DNA of 64,000 bases from VRUE01 sp036524775 (GTDB lineage Bacteria; Actinomycetota; Thermoleophilia; Solirubrobacterales; 70-9): positions 1 through 64,000 of the forward strand of contig DATDBO010000033.1 in assembly GCA_036524775.1 (NCBI GenBank), read 5' to 3'. The translations under genes were made by a program, and so were the position numbers. Of this stretch, positions 51,060 to 59,082 are shown piece by piece (the stretch's first letter is position 1; every line of letters begins with the position of its first letter). A model generated the notes under the pieces. That model was not told where the DNA came from, made no database searches, and saw only the letters and a list, made by a program, of their open reading frames with translations.

Positions 51060-53438
51060 ATGAACCCGGGACAGGCAGCGCGAGCCGGCCTCTTCGCCGG
51101 AGCGGTCGGCACCGGGCTGGCCGCGGCGGCGACCGCGACCGCCTGGCACTTCCTCGCGCGGCGGCCGTTGCCACAGCAGACGGGCACGATCGAGCTCGGC
51201 GGGCTGAACGGCCGGGTGCGGGTGCGGCGCGACCGCTGGGGCGTGCCGCACATCGAGGCCGCCGATGCCGACGACCTGTGGTTCGCCGAGGGCTTCTGCC
51301 ACGGCCAGGACCGGCTCTGGCAGATGGACTTCTACCGTCGGGTGCTCTCCGGCCGCGTTGCCGAGTTCGCCGGCGAGGAGGGGCTGCCGGTCGACCGCCT
51401 GATGCGCACGCTGGGGATGCGGCGCGTCGCCGAGCGCGAGGCTGCCACGCTCGACCCCGAGCTGCGCGCCCTGCTCGAGCGCTTCTGCGAGGGCGTCAAC
51501 GCCGCCGCCGCGAGCGCCAAGGCGCCGCCCTTCGAGATGCAGCTGCTGCGGCTCGAGTTCGAGCCCTGGCGACCGGCCGACATCCTCGGCCTCGGCAAGC
51601 TGCTCGCCTTTGGCCTCTCGACCAACTGGGAGAAGGAGCTGCTGCGCGCCGACATGACCCGCGAGCTGGGCCCCGAGCTGGCGGCGAGGCTCGACCCGGG
51701 CTATCCCGCCGACAACCCCGTCGTCACCCAGGAACCGTGGTTGGGCGACGGGCTCGGCCTGGCCGAGCAGATCGACGCCGTGCGCCGCTCGATCGGCATG
51801 GCCGCCGAGGCGAGCGGCTCCAACAACTGGGCGGTGAGCGGGCGGCTGAGCGCGACGGGCGCGCCGTTGATCGCCGGCGACCCCCACCTGCCGCCGAGCA
51901 TGCCGGGCATCTGGTACCAGGTCGGCCTCGGCCTCGGCGACCGGTTCGTCCGCGGCGCCTCGCTGCCCGGGATGCCCGGCGTCTACATGGGCCAGAGCAA
52001 CGACGTCTGCTGGACCGTCACCAACGTGATGGCCGACGTCCAGGACCTCTTCGTGGAGCGGGTCGAGGGCGACACCTATCTCTTCGAGGGCGAGTGGCGC
52101 CCGCTCGAGCTCGTCCGTGAGGAGATCGCGGTCAAGGGCCGCGACGCGCCCGAGGTGCTCGACGTGCGCCTCACTCACCACGGGCCGCTGGTCAACGCGG
52201 CGCTCGGCGCCGACGAGGGCGAGCCGCTGGCGCTGCGCTGGATAACGCTCGACGGGCCGACCGCGTTCAAGGGGATGTTCGAGCTGCACGAGATCCGCTC
52301 CGGGCCGGAGCTGGTCGCCAAGCTCGAGGGCCACAGCTCGCCCGCCTCTAACCTGATCTGGGCCGACCGCCACGGCTCGATCGGGTACAAGCTGATCGGC
52401 AAGCTGCCGCTGCGCAGGGGAGGCTGCCCCGACCTGCCCAAGCCGGGCTGGGACGGCGAGTTCGAGTGGGAGGGGGCGGTCCCCTACGACGAGCTGCCCG
52501 AGGCGGTCGACCCCGAGAGCGGCTTCCTGGTCACCGCCAACAACCGCATCGTCGGCGACGACTACCCGCACCACATCACCAGCGATTGGCTCGACGGCTA
52601 CCGGGCGCGGCGGATCGAGCAGCTGCTGGGGGCGAGCGAGGAGCACGACGTCGAGGGCTTCGAGGCGATGCAGTCCGACAACCTCTCGCTCCCCGGACTG
52701 GAGGCGGCGCGGCGGCTGGGGCGCCTGAGCCCGACCGGGCAGCGGGAGATCAGCGCGCTGGAGCGCCTGCGCAGCTGGGACGGGCGGCTCGACCCGGACT
52801 CGGTCGCCGGCACGATCTACCAGGCCTTCCTGCTGCGCCTGGCGCGCGAGGTCGCCCGCGCGGCGATCGGCGACCGCGACCTTTGCGAGCGCTGGCTCGA
52901 CCGCGCCGACAACGGCTTCACCCCGCACGTCACCTCGCCCTGGCGCTGGCACTCCCACCTGATGGGCCTCTGGGAGGAGGGCGACGATGAGCTGATCGGT
53001 CGCCCCTGGGACGACCTCGTGCTCGAGGCGCTGGCCGGCGCCCTCGACGACCTGACCGATCGCTTTGGTCCCGACCCCGACGGGTGGCGCTGGGGCCAGG
53101 TGCACGAGATGGAGTTCCCGCACCCGCTCGGCGAGGCCAACCCGCTGCTGCGCAAGCTGCTCAACCGCAGCCTGCGCGCGGGCGGCGCCCAGGAGACCGT
53201 CAGCCAGATCGCCTACGACCCCAACGACCCCTACAAGGCGGTCTGGGCGCCGAGCTGGCGCATGGTCGGCGACCCGACCGCGCCGCAGCGCTCGCGCTGG
53301 CAGATGTTCACCGGCCAGTCCGGCCACCCGGCCAGCCCGCACTACGACGACCTGCAGGCCGACTGGCTGGAGGGCCGCACGCAGCCGATGGCCGGCGAGG
53401 GGCCTTGGCGGACGCTGGATCTCGTACCGCCCGTCTGA
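51060..53438 (+). CDS. Penicillin acylase family N-terminal-nucleophile hydrolase
   Basis: The 792-residue protein begins with a hydrophobic segment (about 9-30), so it is exported or membrane-anchored. The alpha-chain region has VRRDRWGVPHIEA and WFAEGFCHGQDRLWQMD; the beta chain begins at the autocleavage site GSNNWAVSG, where Ser254 becomes the catalytic N-terminus. Later QSNDVCWTVTNV and HHGPLVN fit the family. These enzymes cut amides such as penicillins, acyl-homoserine lactones or cyclic lipopeptides; the true substrate is unknown. ATG 51060 follows TAATCT by 7 nt. A palindromic repeat follows the stop. Confidence 0.88.
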   Translation: MNPGQAARAGLFAGAVGTGLAAAATATAWHFLARRPLPQQTGTIELGGLNGRVRVRRDRWGVPHIEAADADDLWFAEGFCHGQDRLWQMDFYRRVLSGRVAEFAGEEGLPVDRLMRTLGMRRVAEREAATLDPELRALLERFCEGVNAAAASAKAPPFEMQLLRLEFEPWRPADILGLGKLLAFGLSTNWEKELLRADMTRELGPELAARLDPGYPADNPVVTQEPWLGDGLGLAEQIDAVRRSIGMAAEASGSNNWAVSGRLSATGAPLIAGDPHLPPSMPGIWYQVGLGLGDRFVRGASLPGMPGVYMGQSNDVCWTVTNVMADVQDLFVERVEGDTYLFEGEWRPLELVREEIAVKGRDAPEVLDVRLTHHGPLVNAALGADEGEPLALRWITLDGPTAFKGMFELHEIRSGPELVAKLEGHSSPASNLIWADRHGSIGYKLIGKLPLRRGGCPDLPKPGWDGEFEWEGAVPYDELPEAVDPESGFLVTANNRIVGDDYPHHITSDWLDGYRARRIEQLLGASEEHDVEGFEAMQSDNLSLPGLEAARRLGRLSPTGQREISALERLRSWDGRLDPDSVAGTIYQAFLLRLAREVARAAIGDRDLCERWLDRADNGFTPHVTSPWRWHSHLMGLWEEGDDELIGRPWDDLVLEALAGALDDLTDRFGPDPDGWRWGQVHEMEFPHPLGEANPLLRKLLNRSLRAGGAQETVSQIAYDPNDPYKAVWAPSWRMVGDPTAPQRSRWQMFTGQSGHPASPHYDDLQADWLEGRTQPMAGEGPWRTLDLVPPV

Positions 53439-53449
53439 GCGCCGAACCC

Positions 53450-53499
53450 AACTTCTGTCGCCTTTATGACCCTATGGGGTCATAAACCTGACAGAAGTT
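53450..53499. repeat. Palindromic repeat, copy 2 (complete, 50 bp)
   Basis: AACTTCTGTC (53450-53459) pairs with GACAGAAGTT (53490-53499); inside, TTTATGACCC pairs with GGGTCATAAA around a 4-base centre. It sits 12 bp after the penicillin acylase stop and may act as a terminator. The following 74 bp up to 53573 show no other structure. Confidence 0.8.
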
Positions 53500-53573
53500 G
53501 GTTGGAGCAGGCGATCTTGCGACCAGCCGCGGATTCGGCCGAAACCTCGGGGCGATGGAATGGTTGGGGGTAG

Positions 53574-55295
53574 ATGCGGCGTTTCGCTCTATGCGTGCCG
53601 GCGCTCGTGATCCTCCTTGTCGCCGGCGCCGAGGCGAAGACCGTCCACTTCGGCGGGCGGGTCGTCGACGTGCCCGCCGGCCGGCCGGTGATCCGCCTGG
53701 CCGAGCATCCGCGCGCCTGCGTGCGGCTGGACCGTCGCGTCGTCTACCTCGGCACGCCGGGCTCGCGCCAGCGCTGCCCGGCAAACGCGATGGGAAGGCG
53801 CCGGGCGATCCTCGTCGACCCCCGCGCCTCCGAGCGGGCGGCGCGGGCCCGCGCGCAGGCGAGCCGGGCGCAGACCGCCCGCATCTCGGCCGCCTCGGAG
53901 TTCACCGGGCTCGGCTTCGACGCCTGCACGGCGCCGTCGCGGCGCTCGATGTCGGCCTGGGAGGACTCGCCGTACCGGGCGATCGGCGTCTACATCGGCG
54001 GCCTCAACCGCGGTTGCTCGCAGCCCAACCTGACCGCGGGCTGGGTCGCCGGCGTGACGGCGGCCGGCTGGAGCCTGATCCCGACCTACGTCGGCCTGCA
54101 GGCGCCGACCTCTAGCTGCACCTCCTGCGCGACGCTGAGCAGCTCGACTGCCACGGCCGGCAGGCAGGGGACCGAAGCGGCCGACGACGCGGTCGCCGAT
54201 GCGCAGCTGGCCGGAATCGGCGCGGGCAGCCCGATCTACTTCGACATGGAGAGCTACTCGCGCACGTCGAGCGCCAGCGCCGCGACGCTGACCTTCCTCG
54301 CCGCCTGGACCAACCGCCTGCACGCGCTCGGCTACGACTCCGGCGTCTACAGCAGCAGCGCCTCCGGCATCGCCGACCTGGCCTCGCGGCTGGGGACGAG
54401 CTTCCCGCTGCCCGACGACCTCTGGATCGCCAACTGGAACGGCCGCGCCAACACCGCCGATCCCTACGTCCCGGCGAGCGCCTGGAGCGAACACCAGCGC
54501 ATTCACCAGTACCGCGGCGGCCACGACGAGACCTGGGGCGGGGTGACGATCAATATCGACAACAACTACGTCGAAGGGGCGACGGCGGGGTCCGGATCCT
54601 CCAGCGACGACCCGCGCGGCCGCTTCGAGGTCGCCGGCTCGCCGGCGGCGGGCCAGGTGCAGATCTCCGGCTGGGCGTTCGACCCCAACGCGCCGCTGAA
54701 TCCACTCTCGATCCGCGCCCACCTCGACGGCAGGGACGGCAAGGGCGCCTCGCGCTACCAGCTCGGCCCGATCGCCAACCGCGAACGCTCCGACCTCCTG
54801 GCGCTCTTCCCCCGCGCCGGCGCCGCGCACGGCTTCGACGTCAGCTTCCCGGTGATCGGCAGCGGCCGGCGACGGCTCTGCGTCTACGCGCTCGACCTCG
54901 GCCCCGGCTCCGACGAGCTGCTCGGCTGCCGCCGGGTCGGCGTGCGCATCCCGATCTCGCTGCTCGGCATGCGCGTCGGCGGCGAGGCCGTCCGCCTGAC
55001 CCTGCGCTGCGACTGGCCGGCCGGCACGCAGTGCCCCGGTCGGCTCCTGCTCCGTGCGCGTGTCAGGGAGCGCTTCGTCGTCCGCCGTCGCGGCAGGGCG
55101 GTGGTGAGGACGAGGACGGTGCGGCGGCCGGTCGGGCGCGCCCGCTTCCACCTGCTCGGCGGCGACGCGCAGACCTTCCTCCTGCCGCTCAACAGCCGCG
55201 GCCGCGAGCTCGGCGCCGGCCCGGCCCGGCCCTGGACGCAGCTCGTCGTCGCGATCCCCGGCGGCCGCCTGACCAAGGCCGTGCGGCTGAAGTAG
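53574..55295 (+). CDS. Secreted DUF1906 glycoside-hydrolase-like protein
   Basis: The 573-residue protein has a signal peptide (MRRFALCVPALVILLVAGAEA). A basic region of about 90 residues precedes a DUF1906 TIM-barrel domain (GLGFDACTAPSRRSMSAW, IGVYIGGLNRGC, IYFDMESYSR with the conserved acidic residues, YDSGVYSSSASG, LWIANWNG, HQYRGG). The end is a beta-rich domain with a GWAFDPNAPLNP module. Mycobacterial Rv2525c is the best-known relative, an exported Tat substrate linked to cell-wall biology. The role is probably cell-wall glycan binding or hydrolysis. The gene is preceded by the complete palindromic repeat. Confidence 0.82.
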   Translation: MRRFALCVPALVILLVAGAEAKTVHFGGRVVDVPAGRPVIRLAEHPRACVRLDRRVVYLGTPGSRQRCPANAMGRRRAILVDPRASERAARARAQASRAQTARISAASEFTGLGFDACTAPSRRSMSAWEDSPYRAIGVYIGGLNRGCSQPNLTAGWVAGVTAAGWSLIPTYVGLQAPTSSCTSCATLSSSTATAGRQGTEAADDAVADAQLAGIGAGSPIYFDMESYSRTSSASAATLTFLAAWTNRLHALGYDSGVYSSSASGIADLASRLGTSFPLPDDLWIANWNGRANTADPYVPASAWSEHQRIHQYRGGHDETWGGVTINIDNNYVEGATAGSGSSSDDPRGRFEVAGSPAAGQVQISGWAFDPNAPLNPLSIRAHLDGRDGKGASRYQLGPIANRERSDLLALFPRAGAAHGFDVSFPVIGSGRRRLCVYALDLGPGSDELLGCRRVGVRIPISLLGMRVGGEAVRLTLRCDWPAGTQCPGRLLLRARVRERFVVRRRGRAVVRTRTVRRPVGRARFHLLGGDAQTFLLPLNSRGRELGAGPARPWTQLVVAIPGGRLTKAVRLK

Positions 55296-55350
55296 GGACC
55301 CCGGCCGCGCCGCCGTGCATCGCCCGACGCCGCATAGAGTGCGCGGCGCG

Positions 55351-55818
55351 ATGAGCCGCCGCGACCAGATCAAGTTGAGCGAGGCGGAGCTGCTCGAGCT
55401 GCTCGAGGGCGAGCGGATCGCCGTCGTCTCCTCCAACGGCCCGGCCGGCTTCCCGCACTCGATGCCGCTCTGGTTCGTGCCGCGCGAGGGCGAGGTCTGG
55501 ATCTGGACCTACGCCAAGTCGCAGAAGGTGCGCAACCTGGAACGCGACTCGCGGGCGACGGTCCTGGTCGAGACCGGCCACGAGTACGGCGAGCTGCGCG
55601 GCGCGATGATCGAGGCCGAGGCCGAGATCCACCGCGACGCCGGCACGGTGATCGGGTTCGCCGAAGAGCTGACCGTGCGCTACGCCGAGGGAATCGACTC
55701 CGTCGAGGGTGACGCCAAGGCGGCGCTCGAAGCCCAGGCCCCGAAGCGCGTCGCGATCCACTTCAAGCCGTTGCGCGTCGCGACCTGGGACCACCGCAAG
55801 CTGGGCGGGACCTACTGA
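55351..55818 (+). CDS. PNPOx-fold flavin/F420-binding protein
   Basis: The 155-residue protein has the split-barrel pattern of the pyridoxamine 5'-phosphate oxidase superfamily: a helix, ERIAVVSSNGPAGFPHSMPLWFV, IWTYAKSQKVRNLERDSRATVLVE, and a C-terminal RVAIHFKPLRVATWDHRKL. In actinobacteria many such proteins use F420 rather than FMN; the sequence does not decide. ATG 55351 is chosen over GTG 55315; TAGAGT lies 10 nt upstream of it. A GC hairpin (55821-55836) after the stop may terminate it. Confidence 0.8.
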   Translation: MSRRDQIKLSEAELLELLEGERIAVVSSNGPAGFPHSMPLWFVPREGEVWIWTYAKSQKVRNLERDSRATVLVETGHEYGELRGAMIEAEAEIHRDAGTVIGFAEELTVRYAEGIDSVEGDAKAALEAQAPKRVAIHFKPLRVATWDHRKLGGTY

Positions 55819-55849
55819 GCCGCCGCCCCGGCGGCGCGGCGAGTCCCAA

Positions 55850-55855
55850 TAGCAT
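55850..55855 (+). promoter_or_regulatory. -10 hexamer of the first glycan-cluster gene
   Basis: TAGCAT ends 7 nt before ATG 55863, marking the start of the glycan gene cluster. Confidence 0.45.
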
Positions 55856-55862
55856 CGGCCCC

Positions 55863-56597
55863 ATGTCCAAGCCCGGGGTGCAGGGCCCCGCATGGCTCGT
55901 CCTGCCGACTTACAACGAGGCTGCGAACATCGAGGCCTTCGTCGCCGCTGCGCGGGCCAAGCTGCCGTCCTCGGCCCAGATCCTGATCGTCGACGACAGC
56001 TCCCCGGACGGGACCGGCGAGATCGCCGACCGGATCGCGGCGGGCGACCAAGGCGTCACAGTCCTGCACCGGCCGCGCAAGGAAGGACTTGGCCCGGCCT
56101 ACGTCGCCGGCTTTCGCCGCGCCCTCGCCGAGGGAGCGGGGCTCGTGCTCGAGATGGACTCCGATTTCTCCCACGATCCTGCCTACCTGCCACGCCTCCT
56201 CGAGGCAGCCCAGAGGGCGGACCTGGTGCTGGGCTCCCGCTACGTCGAGGGCGGTGGCGTGACCGAGTGGACGGCGCTGCGGAGGGCGATCAGCCGTGGC
56301 GGCAGCACCTACGCACGTCTCGTCCTCGGCCTTGGCGTGCGGGACCTGACCGGCGGCTTCAAGTGCTTTCGCCGCGAGGTCTTGGAGGCGATCGACCTCG
56401 ACTCGGTCCAGTCGCGCGGTTATGCCTTCCAGGTCGAGTTGACCTACCGGGCGAGCCGCCGTGGGTTCAAGGTCGTCGAGGTCCCGATCGTCTTCCGCGA
56501 CCGCCGCGCCGGCTCCTCGAAGATGGGCCGCTCGATCGTCACCGAGGCGATCTGGCGCACGCCGCTGATGCGCCTCAGCGGGAAGGCCGGTCGCTGA
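55863..56597 (+). CDS. Polyprenol-phosphate mannosyltransferase-like GT2
   Basis: The 244-residue GT2 enzyme has WLVLPTYNEAANIEAFV, ILIVDDSSPDGTGEIAD, MDSDFSHDP (DxD metal motif), LVLGSRYVEGGGV, GFKCFRREVLEAID and a C-terminal VEVPIVFRDRRAGSSKM. These are the signatures of dolichol/polyprenol-phosphate mannose synthases such as Ppm1 domain 2. It would move a hexose from a GDP- or UDP-sugar to polyprenol phosphate at the cytoplasmic face, giving donors for membrane glycosyltransferases like the one at the right edge. There is no transmembrane anchor. A TAGCAT hexamer 7 nt upstream supports the ATG. Confidence 0.87.
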   Translation: MSKPGVQGPAWLVLPTYNEAANIEAFVAAARAKLPSSAQILIVDDSSPDGTGEIADRIAAGDQGVTVLHRPRKEGLGPAYVAGFRRALAEGAGLVLEMDSDFSHDPAYLPRLLEAAQRADLVLGSRYVEGGGVTEWTALRRAISRGGSTYARLVLGLGVRDLTGGFKCFRREVLEAIDLDSVQSRGYAFQVELTYRASRRGFKVVEVPIVFRDRRAGSSKMGRSIVTEAIWRTPLMRLSGKAGR

Positions 56598-56690
56598 GCG
56601 ACTGATTGCGGCTCGGCGATTGTGCCCGTCGCAACAGGAGACCGTCCGCCGTGTTAGAAGTCTCCGCCAACGCCTCTCCGGGTTCGTCGA

Positions 56691-57797
56691 ATGAGACTCA
56701 AGCTGACAGCAGCGATCGTCCTCGCCTGCGCCACCGCGTTCCTACCGGCGGCCAGCGGCGCCGAGCGCGCCGTGCCGAGCGCGCCGCCGTCGTTCTTCGG
56801 GATCGCGCCGCAGACCGGCCTGACCGACACCGACGCCGAATACATGCGCGCGGCGCGGATCGGCAGTGTGCGCTGGCCCTTCGCCTGGGGAGGATTGCAG
56901 CCGACCCGGACCGGCGGCTATGTCTGGACCAGCACGGACGAAGTGGTTGCAGCCGCCGCCCGTCAGCGCCTCACCGTGTTGCCCTTCCTCTACGCGACGC
57001 CGAGCTGGCTCGCCCGCAAGTACACGACGTTGCCCGTCTCCAATGCCCGCCGGCGCGAAGCCTGGAGCGCCTTCGTGAGCGCCGCAGTCGAACGCTATGG
57101 CCCGCGCGGGAGCTTCTGGGTCGAGCACGGTCCCGGCAGCGCCGAACCGCTGCCGCGGATGCCGATCCGCACCTGGCAGATCTGGAACGAGGCGAACTTC
57201 TTCTACTTCGCCTTCCCCGTATCGGTGTCCCGCTACGCACAAACGCTCAAACTCGCCCGGCGTGCCGTCAAATCGGTAGACGGTCGCGCGACCATCCTGC
57301 TCAGCGGCCTCTTCGGCGAACCCGACGAGAGTGGCCGACGCGGCATGGATGCCGCCGACTTCCTCGAGAGGCTCTACGCGGTGCCTGGCGTCAAGGCCGA
57401 CTTCGACGCCATCGCCCTCCATCCGTACGCAGTCGACGCGGAAACGCTGGCGGAAATGGCGGAGCAGATGCGCGATGTCGCGGTCGAAAACCGCGACCGG
57501 CGCGCCGCCCTCTATATCACCGAGATGGGCTGGGGCTCGCAGGATAACTTCCACCAGGTCGCCTTCGAGCAGGGGGTCCAGGGACAGGTGCGCCAGCTCC
57601 GCGACTCCTACTCGTACCTGTTGGAGAACCGCCGGCGACTCAATTTGAAGGGCACCTACTGGTTCACTTGGAAGGACATCGCGGGATCCTGCAGCTTCTG
57701 CGACTCGACCGGACTCTTTCGGCGCGGCTCGCGCTTCAAGCCCAAGCCCGCCTGGCACGCCTTCGTAGGCCTGACCCGCGGCCGCCCGCGGCCGTAA
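56691..57797 (+). CDS. Exported clan-A glycoside hydrolase (GH39/GH5-like)
   Basis: The 368-residue protein has a signal peptide (about 5-23). The TIM-barrel carries WQIWNEANF with the acid/base Glu167 and YITEMGWGS with the nucleophile Glu278, the paired Glu of clan GH-A. FFGIAPQTGLTDTDAEYMR and the final TYWFTWKD complete the pattern. It probably cuts a beta-linked polysaccharide, perhaps one made by this cluster. It lies 93 bp after the GT2 gene with no clear promoter hexamer, and ends 7 bp before the next glycosyltransferase, so they are cotranscribed. Confidence 0.82.
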   Translation: MRLKLTAAIVLACATAFLPAASGAERAVPSAPPSFFGIAPQTGLTDTDAEYMRAARIGSVRWPFAWGGLQPTRTGGYVWTSTDEVVAAAARQRLTVLPFLYATPSWLARKYTTLPVSNARRREAWSAFVSAAVERYGPRGSFWVEHGPGSAEPLPRMPIRTWQIWNEANFFYFAFPVSVSRYAQTLKLARRAVKSVDGRATILLSGLFGEPDESGRRGMDAADFLERLYAVPGVKADFDAIALHPYAVDAETLAEMAEQMRDVAVENRDRRAALYITEMGWGSQDNFHQVAFEQGVQGQVRQLRDSYSYLLENRRRLNLKGTYWFTWKDIAGSCSFCDSTGLFRRGSRFKPKPAWHAFVGLTRGRPRP

Positions 57798-57804
57798 TGC
57801 CTCG

Positions 57805-59082
57805 ATGAGGCTCCTGCTCGCCACCAACCACCTTGGTCTGGGCGGCAGCGAGTCCTATCTGCTTACCGTTGCCGAGCAGCTCGACCGGCTCGGCCACGAG
57901 TCCGTCATCTACACGCCCGAACCGGAAGGCGGTGTTGAGGCCGCGAGCGAGCGAGCCATCGCCGTGGCGAGGGACGAGGCACTCGACGGCGAATACGATG
58001 CCGCCCTGGTCCAGGACAGCGGCGTCAGTCACCAGATCGCCGGCCGTCGCCCCGAGCTGACGCAGCTCTTCGTCGCCCACAGCGCCAAGTTCGACCTGCA
58101 GGCGCCGCCGCAGCTCGACGGCGCCGTCGGCGCGGTCGTCGCCCTCAACGATCGCGTTGCCGCGCGCATGCGGAGCTTCGCGATCGAGGTCGAGATCGTA
58201 CGGCTGCGGCAGCCGATCGACATGGTGCGCTTCGCCGCGCGCGGCGCGCTGCCGGAGGTCCCCGGTCGGGCGCTGATGCTGAGTAACACTCCCCATGCCG
58301 ACCGCATCGAGATGCTCGAGGCGGCCTGTGCGGAGGCGGGGCTGGAGCTGGTCCGGCTCGGCGGTCTCTCCGGACGAACCAGCGACGTGCGGCCGGCGCT
58401 TGCCGGGGCCGACATCGTGATCGGGTACGGCCGCTCGATCCTCGAGGCGATGGCGATGGGGCGGGCGGCCTACGTGTTCGACTGGAAGGGCGGTGATGGC
58501 TGGGTCACGGCGGACTCCTACGCGGCGATCGAGGCGGACGGGTTCGCCGGAAGCGCAGGCCGGGCGGCCATCGACCTCGCCCGCTTGGGCGACGACCTGC
58601 GGCGCTACTCGGCTTCGATGGGTCCGGTCAACCACGACCTGGCGATGGCGCATCACAAAGCGAGCGGCCACGCGCAGGAGCTGGTCGCGCTGTTCGAGCG
58701 TCTCGTCGAGCCGCCGCCTCGCCCTCGCGTGGCGCTCGACGAGATGGCCCGCCTCGTGCGTCTGGAGTGGCGCGCCCAGCTGGAAATCAACGGCCTCGTG
58801 CATGAGAACGCGCACCTGCGCGACCTGCTCACCCAGAACGAGGAGAAGATCGCCGAGGCGCGCCGGACTGTGGCGGACGAAGTAGGCCGCACCTACGAGG
58901 CCAGCGCAAGCTGGCGCCTCACCCGGCCGCTGCGTGCGCTCGGGGCCCTGGGCGCGGGCCTCCGTCGCTCGCTCAGGCGAGCAGGTCGATTGGGTTCACC
59001 TCGCGCAGATGCTCCCTGTAGCGATGCCACCACGAGTGCAGCAGGCTCACCGCCTCCATCCCCAGGCGCAGATCGGGAGTGA
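57805..59082 (+). CDS. GT4-like glycosyltransferase with coiled-coil tail
   Basis: The 425-residue protein begins MRLLLATNHLGLGGSESYLL, the usual GT4 acceptor-domain start. It continues with LMLSNTPHADRIEML, ADIVIGYGRSILEAMAMGRAAYVFD (the donor-binding E-x7-E region) and a C-terminal coiled-coil (ENAHLRDLLTQNEEKIAEAR) followed by ASASWRLTRPLR, a motif common in polysaccharide glycosyltransferases. The last 37 codons overlap the end of the convergent asparagine-synthase-like gene by 110 bp, which is unusually long. Seven bases separate it from the glycosidase gene. Confidence 0.8.
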   Translation: MRLLLATNHLGLGGSESYLLTVAEQLDRLGHESVIYTPEPEGGVEAASERAIAVARDEALDGEYDAALVQDSGVSHQIAGRRPELTQLFVAHSAKFDLQAPPQLDGAVGAVVALNDRVAARMRSFAIEVEIVRLRQPIDMVRFAARGALPEVPGRALMLSNTPHADRIEMLEAACAEAGLELVRLGGLSGRTSDVRPALAGADIVIGYGRSILEAMAMGRAAYVFDWKGGDGWVTADSYAAIEADGFAGSAGRAAIDLARLGDDLRRYSASMGPVNHDLAMAHHKASGHAQELVALFERLVEPPPRPRVALDEMARLVRLEWRAQLEINGLVHENAHLRDLLTQNEEKIAEARRTVADEVGRTYEASASWRLTRPLRALGALGAGLRRSLRRAGRLGSPRADAPCSDATTSAAGSPPPSPGADRE

